A DNA stretch of 64,000 nt from Vulcaniibacterium gelatinicum (GCF_008033445.1 NZ_VNKO01000016.1:1-64000); one strand, 5' to 3'; counted from the first letter of the stretch, positions 24,706 through 37,152 are shown. Made by a program: numbers and translations. The notes: generated by a model from the sequence alone, not told the origin.

Positions 24706-27039
24706 ATGACCCCTCATGGTTCGCGTCTCGTCCGCGGTTTCAGCCTGATCGAAGTGCTGATCGCGGTGGTCGTGCTCTCGTTCGGCCTGCTCGCGCTGGC
24801 CGCCCTGCAGGCGCGCTTGATGCAGGCCTCGTCCGAGGCCAAGGCGCAGTCGGTGGCGATCGCGCTCGCCAAGGCCAAGCTGGAGGAACTGCGCGCGTAT
24901 TCCAGCCTCGATGAATACCGGGCGCTCACCAGCAGCAGCACGGCAGAGACGATCTCCGACTCCTCCGGCAACCTGGGCGGCATCAATTACCGCCGGCAGT
25001 GGGTCGTGGACCGCTATGCCTGGCCGCGGGCCGGCGGCGGGTTCGACAACTCCGTGTCGTTGACCGGCGCGCTCAATACCGCCACCTATGCCGAGAACAA
25101 CGAGTTCAAGACCGTCCGCGTCGAGGTCACCTGGACCGACGCCAACGGCGCCGACCGCACGGTGGTGATGGAGGACGCGATCGCTGCGATCGACCCGAAG
25201 GACAGCGCGCGCAACCGGGTCAACCGCACCAGCCGGCCGCGTGGCCCGCAGGTGCTGATCTACAACCCGGCCGGCGAGGCGGGCGTGATCCCGATCGCCA
25301 TCGGCAACGGCACCGATACCGCGGCCACCAATCCCAAGCCGGAGGTGGTGGGGCGCAACAACAGCCAGGCGGTGGTCGAGACCCGGTTCGATGTCCTGAC
25401 CTATGCGGCGCTGTCCGGCAACACGGCCCTGGCCCAGGCGCGGGTGGAAACCGCGGTGATCGGCTGCAAGTGCGATTACGGCAACGCACCCGGCAGCAGC
25501 GTCAAGGCCTACCGGCCGGTGTACTGGAACGGGTTCCGCTACGCCCCGCCGCAGCCGGCCTCGTACTCGGCGCCGGCGGGGGCCGCGACCCTGCGCAACA
25601 ACGACCCGCCGCAGAGCCGCCTGTGCGAGGCGTGCTGCCGCAACCATCATGACCCTTCCACGCTGGCGTCGGCGGAGCCGAAGTTCGATCCGTGGCGCTC
25701 CCCCCACGCGCACTACAACCTGGTCAACGGTGTGCTGACCCAAGTGACCTCCGGCGAGTACCTCGAAGCCTGCCGGATGATCCGCACCGACGGCATCTTC
25801 GACGTCGCCGCGGACCTGTCCAACGACTACTTCAACCTGCTCGAGACGGCCAGCAACGCGCAGTCGCCGGTGCCCAGCACCGCGGCCGTCTCCAGTTACC
25901 AGGATTTCGTCAAGGACTATCTGGATGCGCGGTTCCGCGCCGGTTCCTCCAGCGGCTACAACAACCGTACCTCGCCCTCGCCGACGACCTATGCCACGGC
26001 CGCGCAGCCGCAGAACCTCGACGTGCCGAGCCAGATTTCCATCGACCGCACCCAGGACGAGCGGTGGATGCATGCGCGCGGCCTGTACGTTGACTACCTG
26101 GAGAAGGTGGCGCGGGACGCGATTGACGATGCCAAGTCCCAGTGCGCGGACCAAAGCGCCACGGGGCTGTTGACCTGCGTGCTGCGGGTGCTGCCGTTCA
26201 CCTCGATCAACCTGACCGAGATCGCGCGGTGGACGACGAGCACCACCACGCAACTGGTGGTCACCAACAACGACTTCGTCGAGTCGCTCACCAGCAACAA
26301 TCCGGTGCGCGGCAAGGCGACGCCGGGCTCCAATCCGCAGCCGAACGACACCCCGTTGGCGACGAGCCGGATCACGGCGTCGAACTCGGGCGTGGCCCTG
26401 TACGCAGCGGTGGATCCGGACGACGCCACGGACCTGACGGACACCCAGAACTTCCGCATCACCGGCTCCGCGCCTCCGCCGGGGACTGGCGGCAACTTCA
26501 GCGTCAATCTGGGGGGCGGCCTGACGGTGCCCTCGGGTGGCGGCCGCATTCCGGGCATCGCGTTCAGCACCGGCGGCCAGACGGGCGTGACCTGCAACCC
26601 GTCCACGCCAGGCACTTCGACTTATCCCAGCCCCTATGTGTGCACGGCGCAGGCGCTGGGCAGCCCGACCACGATCCTGGCCAGCAATTACAACTACCAG
26701 GTCAATACAACGAGCACGGCACCGCTGACGTGCACCAAGAACGGTCGTGACCCGATCCCGTACCCTGACTCTGGTTCGCCGTATGAGGTCAAGATCTGCC
26801 GCAACTTCGCCCTGGACAGCGCGACCCTGAACGGATCGCCCGCCGGGTCGGTCGGCACCGCGCTGAACGACGGGCGGAGGAACGAGTCCACCATAGTGCA
26901 GTTCACGGCGGTGAACGCGAACGACGTGATCGGGCTCGTCTTCAGCAATCCGGTGGATACGCAGCAGCCGGTGACCTGCACATACACCGGCAACAGCAGC
27001 GACCCGAGGTTCACGGTGAGCTCGCCGGATTGCCCGTGA
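24706..27039 (+). CDS. pilV: PilV-family prepilin with a very large C-terminal extension
   Basis: A 777-residue protein; classical PilV is under 200. The prepilin leader MTPHGSRLVRG precedes FSLIEVLIAVVVLSFGLLALAAL, a standard class III signal with Glu+5. After about 150 pilin-like residues comes a long extension with a cysteine/histidine cluster, RLCEACCRNHHDP near residue 310, and CKCDY about 60 residues earlier. This suggests metal binding or disulfides. The last third is Gly/Pro/Ser/Thr-rich. GAGGTGA precedes ATG 24706. No pilY1 follows; a two-way terminator and tRNA-Asn close the operon. Confidence 0.85.
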   Translation: MTPHGSRLVRGFSLIEVLIAVVVLSFGLLALAALQARLMQASSEAKAQSVAIALAKAKLEELRAYSSLDEYRALTSSSTAETISDSSGNLGGINYRRQWVVDRYAWPRAGGGFDNSVSLTGALNTATYAENNEFKTVRVEVTWTDANGADRTVVMEDAIAAIDPKDSARNRVNRTSRPRGPQVLIYNPAGEAGVIPIAIGNGTDTAATNPKPEVVGRNNSQAVVETRFDVLTYAALSGNTALAQARVETAVIGCKCDYGNAPGSSVKAYRPVYWNGFRYAPPQPASYSAPAGAATLRNNDPPQSRLCEACCRNHHDPSTLASAEPKFDPWRSPHAHYNLVNGVLTQVTSGEYLEACRMIRTDGIFDVAADLSNDYFNLLETASNAQSPVPSTAAVSSYQDFVKDYLDARFRAGSSSGYNNRTSPSPTTYATAAQPQNLDVPSQISIDRTQDERWMHARGLYVDYLEKVARDAIDDAKSQCADQSATGLLTCVLRVLPFTSINLTEIARWTTSTTTQLVVTNNDFVESLTSNNPVRGKATPGSNPQPNDTPLATSRITASNSGVALYAAVDPDDATDLTDTQNFRITGSAPPPGTGGNFSVNLGGGLTVPSGGGRIPGIAFSTGGQTGVTCNPSTPGTSTYPSPYVCTAQALGSPTTILASNYNYQVNTTSTAPLTCTKNGRDPIPYPDSGSPYEVKICRNFALDSATLNGSPAGSVGTALNDGRRNESTIVQFTAVNANDVIGLVFSNPVDTQQPVTCTYTGNSSDPRFTVSSPDCP

Positions 27040-27051
27040 GCATGGCCGTCA

Positions 27052-27083
27052 ACAAAAAACCCGCCGCAAGGCGGGTTTTTTGT
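27052..27083. terminator. Bidirectional terminator after pilV
   Basis: ACAAAAAACCCGCC (27052-27065) pairs with its complement (27070-27083) around GCAA. The A-run and T-run on either side let it work for pilV (plus) and for transcription leaving tRNA-Asn (minus). Confidence 0.88.
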
Positions 27084-27093
27084 GCGTGGCATC

Positions 27094-27170
27094 TGGCGCC
27101 CGAAGTTGGACTCGAACCAACGACCCTCTGATTAACAGTCAGATGCTCTAACCGGCTGAGCTATTCGGGC
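27094..27170 (-). tRNA. tRNA-Asn (GTT)
   Basis: A full cloverleaf of 77 bases including the encoded CCA. The acceptor GCCCGAA pairs with TTCGGGC, the D arm starts AGCTCAGCCGGTTAGAG, the anticodon stem TCTGA/TCAGA has loop CTGTTAA, and the T arm has GGTTCGAGTCC. The anticodon GTT reads Asn codons. It lies between the pilV operon and an orphan pseudopilin gene of the same orientation. Confidence 0.97.
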
Positions 27171-27221
27171 GGAGCGCGACATTTTGCCGTGAGCGGGGCC
27201 GCGCGTGCAAGTCATGCGGCC

Positions 27222-27764
27222 TCACATCGGCACCATGCACGCCTCCGCTGCCGCCGCGCTCGGCGTGCCCTGCCGCAGCCGCCCGTCGTTGGCCAGCACC
27301 ACGGTGGTGGCGTGGGCGGGGCCGCGGCCGTCGCAGAGGGTGAAGGTGACGTTGGAGCCGGCGTTGCCGCCGCCGGGCTGGAACACCAGCCGGGTGCGGC
27401 CGGGGGTGCTGCGGAGGTGGACCCGGCCGGGGAGCGGAGCGACGGCGGCAAGCAGGGTTTCGTGCGGGTCGCGCTGGCGGTCGTGGTCGAGGTCGGCATA
27501 GGCGATCCAGCCCTTGGACCAATCCACGCTGCGGCGGCAGCCGCCGGCGTCGCCGGGGCAGAGCACGACCTCGCTGCCGGTCAGGGTGGCGTGGCGGACG
27601 GCATCGAGCAGGGAGCCGCCCAGGCTGGCGAGGGCGCCGCCGCGGCGGGCGGCTTCGGTGGCGTTGCTCAGGGCAGGGACGGCGGTGCCCAGGAGCAGGG
27701 CGAGGACGAGCAGGGCGATCAGGGCTTCGAGCAGGGTCAGGCCGGACTGGAGGCGGTGGGCCAT
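27222..27764 (-). CDS. GspH/FimT-type pseudopilin, orphan
   Basis: A 180-residue prepilin from ATG 27764. The leader MAHRLQSG precedes LTLLEALIALLVLALLLGTAVPAL; +1 is Leu instead of Phe, with Glu+5 present. The GspH domain ends with the family-like FTLCDGRGPAHATTVVLANDGRLRQG. A WSKGWIAYADLDHDRQRDP segment contains an Asp-rich loop. It is separate from the minor-pilin operon and divergent from uvrB. It may be a FimU/FimT paralogue with a backup or alternative role in the pilus tip. Confidence 0.87.
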   Translation of the reverse strand: MAHRLQSGLTLLEALIALLVLALLLGTAVPALSNATEAARRGGALASLGGSLLDAVRHATLTGSEVVLCPGDAGGCRRSVDWSKGWIAYADLDHDRQRDPHETLLAAVAPLPGRVHLRSTPGRTRLVFQPGGGNAGSNVTFTLCDGRGPAHATTVVLANDGRLRQGTPSAAAAEACMVPM

Positions 27765-27969
27765 GGCGGCGGGCGGTCGGTGTGGATGCCCGCAGGGTGG
27801 CGAGGGCGACGGAGGCGCGGGATCGGGGAAGGGCAGGCGTGCGGGTCGGAAATCGCCGGCTGGGATCTGCCTGCCGGCTTCTCCGTGACCGGGACGGGGC
27901 AGTGACCGGGGCGCGGGTCTAGACTGTGAGTTTCCCCCGCCCGTGTCGGCTTCCCCCGTGCCGCCCGCC

Positions 27970-30003
27970 ATGAACGACGATTCCACCCCCGCCGGCTTCC
28001 AGCTCGTCGCCCCGTACTCCCCGGCGGGCGACCAGCCGCAGGCGATCGAGCGGCTGGTGGCGGGGTTCGAGTCCGGGCTGGCCAGGCAGGTGCTGCTGGG
28101 CGTCACCGGCTCGGGCAAGACCTACACCGTCGCCAACGTCATCCAGCGGGTGCAGAAGCCGACCCTGGTGATGGCGCCGAACAAGACCCTGGCGGCGCAG
28201 CTGTACGGCGAGTTCAAGGCGTTCTTCCCGCACAACGCGGTGGAGTACTTCGTCAGCTACTACGACTACTACCAGCCGGAGGCCTACGTCCCGTCCTCCG
28301 ACACCTACATCGAGAAGGACAGCTCGATCAACGAGCACATCGAGCAGATGCGCCTGTCGGCGACCAAGGCGCTGCTCGAGCGCCGCGACGCGATCATCGT
28401 CTGCACGGTCTCGGCCATCTACGGCCTGGGCGACCCGAACGAGTACTTCAAGATGGTGCTGCACCTGGTGCGCGGCGAGCGCATCGAGCAGCGCGAGCTG
28501 ATCCGTCGCCTGACCGAGATGCAGTACACCCGCAACGAGTTCGAACTCGGCCGCGGCTGCTACCGGGTGCGCGGCGAGACCATTGACGTGCATCCGGCCG
28601 AGAGCGACGCGGAGGCGCTGCGGATCGAGCTGTTCGACGGCGAGATCGAGGCCCTGACCGTGTTCGACCCGCTCACCGGCGAGGCGCTGCGCAGGATCCC
28701 GCGCTACACGATCTACCCGAAGTCGCACTACGTGACCACCCGGCGCACGGTGCTGGACGCGATCGAGAACATCAAGCTCGAGCTGCGCGAGCGGCTGGAA
28801 CAGCTGTACGCGCAGAACCGGCTGGTGGAGGCGCAGCGCCTGGCCCAGCGCACCCAGTTCGACCTGGAGATGCTGGCCGAGGTGGGCTACTGCAACGGCA
28901 TCGAGAACTACTCCCGGCACCTGACCGGGCGCATGCCCGGCGAGCCGCCGCCGTGCCTGTTCGACTACCTGCCGCCGGACGCGCTGCTGGTGGTGGACGA
29001 GTCGCACGTGACCATCCCGCAGATCGGGGCGATGTACCGCGGCGACCGTTCGCGCAAGGAGACGCTGGTGGAGTTCGGCTTCCGCCTGCCCTCGGCGCTC
29101 GACAACCGGCCGCTGACCTTCGAGGAGTGGGAGCTGCGCTCGCCGCGCAGCATCTACGTCTCGGCCACGCCGGGGCCGTACGAGCTGCGCGAGTCGGGCG
29201 GCGAGGTGGTCGAGCTGGTGGTGCGGCCGACCGGTCTGGTGGACCCGGAGGTCGAGGTGCGTCCGGTCGCCACCCAGGTGGACGACCTGCTGTCCGAGAT
29301 CCACCAGCGTGTGGCCTGGGGCGACCGCGTGCTGGTCACCACCCTGACCAAGCGCATGGCCGAGAACCTCACCGAGTACCTCGGCGAGCACGGCGTGCGG
29401 GTGCGCTACCTGCACTCGGACGTGGACACGGTGGAGCGGGTGGAGATCATCCGCGACCTGCGCCTGGGCCGGTTCGACGTGCTGGTGGGCATCAACCTGC
29501 TGCGCGAGGGCCTGGACATGCCCGAGGTGTCGCTGGTGGCGATCCTCGATGCGGACAAGGAAGGCTTCCTGCGCTCGACCGGCTCGCTGATCCAGACCAT
29601 CGGCCGCGCCGCGCGCAACGTGCGCGGCAAGGCGATCCTGTACGCCGACACCGTGACCCGCTCGATGCGGGCGGCGATGGACGAAACCGGGCGCCGCCGG
29701 CAGAAGCAGCTCGAATACAACGCCGCGCACGGCATCGTGCCGCAGTCCATCGCCAAGCCGGTGATGGACATCATGGAGGGCGCCCGCGCCGAACCGGGCG
29801 AGGCCCGCGGCCGCGGCAAGGCGCGCCGCGTCGCCGAGCCGGTGGAGGAGTACGCACGGATGGCCCCGGCCCAGCTCGCGGCCCGGCTCAAGGCGCTGGA
29901 GCAGCGCATGTACCAGCACGCCCGCGACCTGGAGTTCGAGGAGGCCGCCCGGGTGCGGGACGAGATCCGCCGGATCAAGGAGGCGGCGCTGGTGGCCGGC
30001 TGA
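27970..30003 (+). CDS. uvrB: Excinuclease ABC subunit B
   Basis: The UvrB helicase-like damage-verification subunit of nucleotide excision repair. The 677-residue protein has Walker A GVTGSGKT near residue 45, the beta-hairpin [21 protein letters not shown], helicase motifs including [24 protein letters not shown] and QTIGRAARN, and a C-terminal UVR motif [24 protein letters not shown] that contacts UvrC/UvrA. ATG 27970 is chosen; a GTG at 27943 would add 9 residues. A TAGACT box at 27920-27925 may be its -10 element. Confidence 0.97.
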   Translation: MNDDSTPAGFQLVAPYSPAGDQPQAIERLVAGFESGLARQVLLGVTGSGKTYTVANVIQRVQKPTLVMAPNKTLAAQLYGEFKAFFPHNAVEYFVSYYDYYQPEAYVPSSDTYIEKDSSINEHIEQMRLSATKALLERRDAIIVCTVSAIYGLGDPNEYFKMVLHLVRGERIEQRELIRRLTEMQYTRNEFELGRGCYRVRGETIDVHPAESDAEALRIELFDGEIEALTVFDPLTGEALRRIPRYTIYPKSHYVTTRRTVLDAIENIKLELRERLEQLYAQNRLVEAQRLAQRTQFDLEMLAEVGYCNGIENYSRHLTGRMPGEPPPCLFDYLPPDALLVVDESHVTIPQIGAMYRGDRSRKETLVEFGFRLPSALDNRPLTFEEWELRSPRSIYVSATPGPYELRESGGEVVELVVRPTGLVDPEVEVRPVATQVDDLLSEIHQRVAWGDRVLVTTLTKRMAENLTEYLGEHGVRVRYLHSDVDTVERVEIIRDLRLGRFDVLVGINLLREGLDMPEVSLVAILDADKEGFLRSTGSLIQTIGRAARNVRGKAILYADTVTRSMRAAMDETGRRRQKQLEYNAAHGIVPQSIAKPVMDIMEGARAEPGEARGRGKARRVAEPVEEYARMAPAQLAARLKALEQRMYQHARDLEFEEAARVRDEIRRIKEAALVAG

Positions 30004-30036
30004 GGGGCCCGGCTTTTCCCGCCGCCCGGCATCCGC

Positions 30037-30042
30037 TAGACT
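30037..30042 (+). promoter_or_regulatory. -10 box of tRNA-Val
   Basis: TAGACT ends 10 bases before the first base of tRNA-Val, the distance expected for a short pre-tRNA leader. It supports reading the same box as a -10 element at other genes in the window. Confidence 0.45.
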
Positions 30043-30052
30043 GCACGGCCCC

Positions 30053-30127
30053 GGGCGGTTAGCTCAGCGGTAGAGCACTACCTTGACATGGTAGGGGTCA
30101 CAGGTTCGAACCCTGTACCGCCCACCA
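30053..30127 (+). tRNA. tRNA-Val (GAC)
   Basis: 75 bases including CCA. The acceptor GGGCGGT pairs with ACCGCCC, the D arm is AGCTCAGCGGTAGAGC, the anticodon stem CTACC/GGTAG has loop TTGACAT, and the T arm has GGTTCGAACCC. The anticodon GAC reads GTC and GTT. It lies between uvrB and thrS. Confidence 0.97.
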
Positions 30128-30270
30128 CGCCTCACCGGCGTGACCTGGTCAACGACTGAAGACAAAGGTGGCCCGCGGAAACGCCGGCCGAGCGTGCGAC
30201 ATGAGGACTCCCCGCCACTGACGCCGAGATTCCACGAGGCCGGGTTGCCGCATGCGTGCGGAAACGGAAC

Positions 30271-30293
30271 AAGCGCCCTCGTGGCGCTTTTTT
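30271..30293 (+). terminator. Terminator between tRNA-Val and thrS
   Basis: AAGCGCC (30271-30277) pairs with GGCGCTT (30283-30289), loop CTCGT, followed by a six-T run. It ends the tRNA-Val transcript, so thrS needs a promoter in the next 100 bases. Confidence 0.8.
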
Positions 30294-30316
30294 GTTGCGC
30301 CCGGCCCCCACCCCGG

Positions 30317-30340
30317 CCCTCCCCCGCGTGCGGGGGAGGG
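30317..30340. repeat. Inverted repeat CCCTCCCCCGC / GCGGGGGAGGG
   Basis: Two perfect 11-base arms are separated by GT in the thrS leader. The sequence resembles the short intergenic palindromes scattered through Xanthomonadaceae chromosomes (CCCTCTCCC...GGGAGAGGG type). A partial similar run, TCCTCCCCCAGGTGGGGAGAG, follows at about 30356-30374. It may fold in the thrS messenger or be a passive repeat. Confidence 0.6.
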
Positions 30341-30393
30341 AGAGACAGGCCAATCCTCCCCCAGGTGGGGAGAGAGACGAGACGCCCGCACAG

Positions 30394-32298
30394 ATGATCA
30401 CGATCACGCTCCCCGACGGCAGCCGCCGTGAATTCGACCACCCCGTGACGGTCGCCGAGGTGGCGGCAAGCATCGGCCCCGGCCTGGCCAAGGCCGCGCT
30501 GGCCGGCAAGGTGGACGGCCGGCTGGTGGACACCAGCCACCGCATCGAGCGCGACGCGCAGCTGGAGATCGTCACCGACCGGCACCCCGACGCGCTGGAG
30601 GTCCTGCGGCACTCCACCGCGCACCTGCTGGCGCAGGCGGTGCAGCGGCTGTATCCGGGGGCGCAGGTCACGATCGGCCCGGTGATCGAGAACGGCTTCT
30701 ACTACGACTTCGCCTACGAGCGCCCGTTCACGCCCGAGGACCTGCCGCGGATCGAGGAGGAGATGCACCGCATCGTCAAGGAGGCGCTGCCGGTCACGCG
30801 CAGCGTCAAGCCGCGCGACGAGGCGATCCGCTTCTTCCGCGGGCTGGGCGAGGAGTACAAGGCGCAGATCATCGAGGGCATCCCCGCCGACGAGGAACTC
30901 TCGCTCTACACCCAGGGCGAGTTCACCGACCTGTGCCGCGGCCCGCACGTGCCGAGCACCGACAAGCTGCGCGCGTTCAAGCTGATGAAGGTGGCCGGCG
31001 CCTACTGGCGCGGCGATTCGAACAACCAGATGCTCAGCCGCATCTACGGCACGGCCTGGCTGAACGAGAAGGACCTCAAGGCCTACCTGCACCAGCTGGA
31101 GGAGGCCGAGAAGCGCGACCACCGCAAGATCGGCAAGGCGCAGGACCTGTTCCACCTGCAGGAGGAGGCCCCGGGCCTGATCTTCTGGCACCCGAAGGGC
31201 TGGGCGATCTGGCAGGTGGTCGAGCAGTACATGCGCAAGGTGTACCGCGACAGCGGCTACCAGGAGGTGCGCTGCCCGCAGATCCTGGACGTGTCCCTGT
31301 GGCAGAAGTCCGGCCACTGGGACAACTACAAGGAGAACATGTTCTTCACCGAGTCGGAGAAGCGCACCTACGCGCTCAAGCCGATGAACTGCCCGGGCCA
31401 CGTGCAGGTGTACAACGCCGGCCTGCACAGCTACCGCGACCTGCCGATCCGCTACGGCGAGTTCGGCGCCTGCCACCGCAACGAGCCCTCCGGTGCCCTG
31501 CACGGCATCCTGCGCGTGCGTGGTTTCACCCAGGACGACGGCCACGTCTTCTGCACCGAGGACCAGATCGAGGCCGAGGTGACCGCCTTCCACCGGCAGG
31601 CGCTGAAGGTCTACGCCGACTTCGGCTTCTCCGACATCCAGATCAAGATCGCGCTGCGCCCGGACAAGCGCTTGGGCGACGACGCCACCTGGGACAAGGC
31701 CGAGGACGCCCTGCGCAACGCCCTGCGCGGTGCCGGCGTGGAGTGGCAGGAGCTGCCGGGCGAAGGCGCCTTCTACGGCCCCAAGATCGAGTACCACCTC
31801 AAGGACGCCATCGGCCGCACCTGGCAGCTCGGCACCATGCAGGTGGACTTCATGATGCCGGCCCGGCTGGGGGCGGAGTACGTGGACGAGCACAGCCAGC
31901 GCCGCCACCCGGTGATGCTGCACCGGGCCATCGTCGGCTCCATGGAGCGCTTCATCGGGATCCTGCTGGAGCACCACGCCGGCCAGCTCCCGGCCTGGCT
32001 GGCCCCGGTCCAGGCGGTGGTGATGACCATCACCGACGCCCATGCCGACTGGGCCGAGGAGGTCCGGAAAACCCTTGCGAATCAAGGGTTCCGGGTCCAA
32101 TCCGATTTGCGGAACGAGAAGATCGGCTATAAGATTCGCGAGCACACGCTGCAGCGGGTGCCGTACCTGCTCGTGGTGGGGGACCGCGAGAAGGAGCACG
32201 GCGCGGTGGCCGTGCGCACGCGCAGTGGCGAGGACCTGGGGAGCATGAGCGTCGCCGACTTCGCCGCGCGCCTGCGGGCCGACCACGTGGCAGCATGA
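30394..32298 (+). CDS. thrS: Threonine--tRNA ligase
   Basis: Class II synthetase of 634 residues. Domain order: N-terminal TGS domain (1-62), the editing domain with [11 protein letters not shown] and the zinc/water-site [11 protein letters not shown], the catalytic core with [29 protein letters not shown] and the [12 protein letters not shown] motif 3 region, and the C-terminal anticodon-binding domain. ATG 30394 gives a typical N-terminus ([10 protein letters not shown]); no clear ribosome binding site is seen. The stop overlaps an ATG that would extend infC, and infC follows as the second gene of the translation operon. Confidence 0.97.
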   Translation: MITITLPDGSRREFDHPVTVAEVAASIGPGLAKAALAGKVDGRLVDTSHRIERDAQLEIVTDRHPDALEVLRHSTAHLLAQAVQRLYPGAQVTIGPVIENGFYYDFAYERPFTPEDLPRIEEEMHRIVKEALPVTRSVKPRDEAIRFFRGLGEEYKAQIIEGIPADEELSLYTQGEFTDLCRGPHVPSTDKLRAFKLMKVAGAYWRGDSNNQMLSRIYGTAWLNEKDLKAYLHQLEEAEKRDHRKIGKAQDLFHLQEEAPGLIFWHPKGWAIWQVVEQYMRKVYRDSGYQEVRCPQILDVSLWQKSGHWDNYKENMFFTESEKRTYALKPMNCPGHVQVYNAGLHSYRDLPIRYGEFGACHRNEPSGALHGILRVRGFTQDDGHVFCTEDQIEAEVTAFHRQALKVYADFGFSDIQIKIALRPDKRLGDDATWDKAEDALRNALRGAGVEWQELPGEGAFYGPKIEYHLKDAIGRTWQLGTMQVDFMMPARLGAEYVDEHSQRRHPVMLHRAIVGSMERFIGILLEHHAGQLPAWLAPVQAVVMTITDAHADWAEEVRKTLANQGFRVQSDLRNEKIGYKIREHTLQRVPYLLVVGDREKEHGAVAVRTRSGEDLGSMSVADFAARLRADHVAA

Positions 32299-32351
32299 GC
32301 CAGGCCCGGCCGCCCGGTGCGGCCGGCACCACCCATCCCGGAGACCGCAAC

Positions 32352-32873
32352 ATCAGCACCCTCGAGAAACAGAACCGCAGGAACCACGAGATCCGTGTGC
32401 CGCGCGTGCGCGTGATCGGCGCCGACGGCGAGATGATCGGCGTCCTGTCGCGCGACGAAGCCCTGCGCATGGCCGAAGAAGCGGAACTGGACCTGGTCGA
32501 GATCCAGCCCAACGCCGACCCGCCGGTGTGCCGGATCATGGACTTCGGCAAGTTCAAGTTCGAGCAGCAGAAGAAGGCCGCGGCTGCGAAGAAGAAGCAG
32601 AAGCAGGTCGAGATCAAGGAAGTGAAGTTCCGCCCCGTGACCGACGAGGGCGACTACCAGATCAAGCTGCGCAACATGCGCCGCTTCCTCGAGGAGGGCG
32701 ACAAGGTCAAGGTCAACATCCGCTTCCGCGGCCGCGAGATGAGCCACCAGGAACTCGGCCGGGCGATGGCGCAGCGGATCGAGGCCGACCTCGGCGAGGA
32801 CGTGGTGATCGAGCAGCGCCCCCGGCTCGAGGGCCGGCAGATGGTGATGATGATCGCGCCGAAGAAGAAGTGA
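32352..32873 (+). CDS. infC: Translation initiation factor IF-3, probable AUC start
   Basis: IF-3 (173 residues) discriminates against wrong start codons and keeps ribosomal subunits apart. The N-domain ([22 protein letters not shown]) and C-domain ([28 protein letters not shown]) are complete. The conserved protein begins around codon ATC 32352 ([13 protein letters not shown]), which has GGAG 8 bases upstream. An in-frame ATG at 32295, overlapping the thrS stop, would add 19 Pro/Gly-rich residues without family similarity. A non-AUG start is the known basis of IF-3 autoregulation. Confidence 0.93.
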   Translation: MSTLEKQNRRNHEIRVPRVRVIGADGEMIGVLSRDEALRMAEEAELDLVEIQPNADPPVCRIMDFGKFKFEQQKKAAAAKKKQKQVEIKEVKFRPVTDEGDYQIKLRNMRRFLEEGDKVKVNIRFRGREMSHQELGRAMAQRIEADLGEDVVIEQRPRLEGRQMVMMIAPKKK

Positions 32874-32920
32874 CGCCGGCCGCCCTCTCCGCACGCCGGG
32901 GAGGCGCTTACCCCTCTGAT

Positions 32921-32949
32921 TTGCAAGGGAAACCGGGGCCCGGCATAAT
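32921..32949 (+). promoter_or_regulatory. Internal promoter for rpmI-rplT
   Basis: TTGCAA (32921-32926) and CATAAT (32944-32949) are spaced by exactly 17 bases, about 150 bases before rpmI. The long leader after it could carry an L20-binding fold, but I could not identify one with confidence. Confidence 0.5.
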
Positions 32950-33101
32950 GGCCGGCCCGGTTCGCCCGGGGGTTGCGTCAGCAATCACAGGACCCGCCGC
33001 GGATCCCTTGGGGATCAACGGCTTACGACCGGCAGGGGCAAGGAAGGAAAGCGTGGCACCGCCACCGCCCCGCCAGTGACAGCACTCCGAAAGGACCTCC
33101 C

Positions 33102-33299
33102 ATGCCCAAGATCAAGACCAATCGGGCGGCGGCCAAGCGTTTCCGGAAGACCGCTTCCGGCAAGTACAAGGCCGGCCACGCCAACAAGAGCCACATCCTC
33201 ACCAAGAAGGCGACCAAGCGGAAGCGCAACCTGCGGCAGACGAACCATGTTCGCGCCGAGGACGCGGGCCGCCTGGACCGCATGCTGCCGTATCTCTGA
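33102..33299 (+). CDS. rpmI: 50S ribosomal protein L35
   Basis: A 65-residue basic ribosomal protein with the full family pattern ([46 protein letters not shown]). A strong AAAGGACCTCC ribosome binding site precedes ATG 33102. It is followed 13 bases later by rplT, the usual L35-L20 pair. Confidence 0.98.
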   Translation: MPKIKTNRAAAKRFRKTASGKYKAGHANKSHILTKKATKRKRNLRQTNHVRAEDAGRLDRMLPYL

Positions 33300-33312
33300 G
33301 GAGGGCTGACCC

Positions 33313-34779
<1,467 letters not shown>

Positions 34780-34780
<1 letters not shown>

Positions 34781-37152
34781 TGAAATTCTCCGAAAACTGG
34801 CTGCGCCAACACGTCCGCACCGACGCCACGCGCGAGCGGCTCGCGGCCACGCTGACCGCGATCGGACTGGAGGTCGAGGGCATCGCCGAACTCGGCGAAG
34901 GGCTCGACGGCGTGATCGTGGCGCGCATCGTCGAGTGCGCGCGACATCCGCAGGCCGACCGGCTGCAGGTGTGCCAGGTGGACACCGGGCACGGGCGGGT
35001 GCAGATCGTGTGCGGCGCGCCGAACGCGCGGCCGGGGCTGCTCGCGCCGCTGGCCACGGTGGGCGCGCGGTTGCCGGGCGGGATGGAGATCCGCGCGGCG
35101 CAACTGCGCGGGGTGGAGTCGCACGGCATGCTGTGCTCGGCGCAGGAACTCGGCCTGGACGCCGACGCCTCGGGGCTGCTGGAGCTGCCCGACGACGCGC
35201 CGGTGGGCATGCCGCTGGCGGCCTACCTCGGCCTGCCCGACGCCAGCATCGAGCTCAAGCTGACCCCGAACCGCGCCGACTGCTTCAGCGTGCGCGGCAT
35301 CGCCTTCGACGTGGCCGCCGCCTGCGGCAGCGAGGTGATCGCGTTCGACGCCACGCCGATGCCGGCCCTGTCCGACGCCGCGCTGCCGGTCGAGCTGCAT
35401 GCGGATGCGGACGCGCCGCGCTACGTCGGCCGCGTGATCGAGGGCGTGGACGCCGGCCGCCGCACGCCGGTGTGGATGGCCGAGCGCCTGCGCCGCAGCG
35501 GCATCCGCCCGGTGAGCCTGCTGGTGGACGTGACCCAGTACGTGATGCTCGAGCTGGGCCAGCCGATGCACGCCTTCGACCGCGACCTGCTGCGCGGCCC
35601 GGTCGGCGTGCGCCGCGCACGCGCGGGCGAGGCGCTGACCCTGCTCGACGGCCGCGAGGTCGCGCTCGATCCGGAGTTCCTGCTGATCACCGACGCCGAC
35701 CGTCCGGTCGCGCTGGCGGGGATCATGGGCGGCTTCGACACCCGCGTCACCGAGGCCACGCGCAACGTGTTCCTCGAGGCCGCGCACTTCGCGCCGAGCG
35801 CGATCATCGGCCGCGGCCGCCGGCTCGGCCTGCACACCGACGCCGCGCACCGCTTCGAGCGCGGCGTGGATCCGGAACTGCCGCGGCAGGCGATCGAGGT
35901 CGCCACACGCCTGATCGTGGAGATCGCCGGCGGCGCGCCGGGCCCGCTGACCGAGGCGGTGCTGCCGCAGCACCTGCCGCAGCCGCGGCCGATCGCGCTG
36001 CGCCGCGCGCGCCTGGCGCGCGTGCTCGGGATGCAGATCCCCGACGCCGAGGTCGAGCGCATCCTGCGCGCGCTCGGGCTGGCGGTGGACACCACCGCCG
36101 ACGGCTGGCGCGCCACGCCGCCGCCGCGCCGCTTCGACCTCGCGCTCGAGGAGGACCTGATCGAGGAAGTGGTGCGGATCCGCGGCTACGACGCGGTGCC
36201 GGCCACCCTGCCGGGCGGCGCCGCGCCGCTGGTGGCGCCGGGCGAAGGGCGCGTGGCCGAAGCGGCGGTGCGCCGGCACCTGGCCGCGCGCGACTATCTC
36301 GAAGCGGTCAACTACGCGTTCGTGGACGCCGCGCTGCTGCGGCACTGGCAGCTGGAGACCGACGGCGTGCCGCTGGCCAACCCGCTCAGCGCCGAGCTGG
36401 CGGTGATGCGCACCGCGCTGCTGCCCGGCCTGGTCGCGGCGCTGGCGCGCAACGTCGCCCGCCAGCAGCCGCGGGTGCGGCTGTTCGAGCTGGGCAACGT
36501 GTTCGCCGCGCGCGCCGGCGAGGCGCCGCGGGAAACCGCCCGCATCGCCGCGGTGGCCTGCGGCGACGCCGCGGCCGAGCAGTGGGGCGTGCCGGCGCGG
36601 CCGGTGGACTTCCACGACCTCAAGGGCGACCTCGACAGCCTGGCGGCCCTGGCCGGGGCGCGGCTCGAGTACCGCCGCTCGCAGGCGCCCTGGGGCCACC
36701 CCGGGCGCTCGGCCGACGTGTACCGCGACGGGGCCCGGATCGGCTGGATCGGCCAGCTCCACCCGCGCCTGCAGCGGGCGCTGGACCTGGCCCCGGCGGT
36801 GGTCGGCTTCGAGCTCGACCTGGTGCCGCTGCTGGCCCGCGCCCTGCCGCGCGCGCGGACCCTGTCGAAGTTCCCGTCCGTCCGCCGCGACCTCGCGTTC
36901 GTCGTCCCGGAGGCGGTGTCCTGGGCGGCCCTCGCCGACAGCGTCCGGGCCGCCGCGGGCCCGTTCCTGCGCGAGCTGGTGCTGTTCGACCGCTACGTCG
37001 GCCAGGGCGTGGAAACGGGTTTCAAGAGTCTGGCTATGGGCTTGATTTTGCAGGACGAGTCCCGCACCCTGACAGACCGCGACGTGGATACGGCGGTGGC
37101 GGCGGTGATCGCCGCGCTGCAGCAGGACCACGGCGCGGTCATCCGCGCGTAG
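34780..37152 (+). CDS. pheT: Phenylalanine--tRNA ligase beta subunit
   Basis: The 790-residue partner of PheS. It has an N-terminal tRNA-binding (EMAP-like) domain (VIVARIVECARHPQADRLQVCQVDTG), B3/B4 editing domain (LTPNRADCFSVRGIA), B5 domain, a synthetase-like core, and a C-terminal ferredoxin-fold anticodon-binding domain (LSKFPSVRRDLAFVV and ESRTLTDRDVD). It starts within the pheS stop and is complete. Confidence 0.97.
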
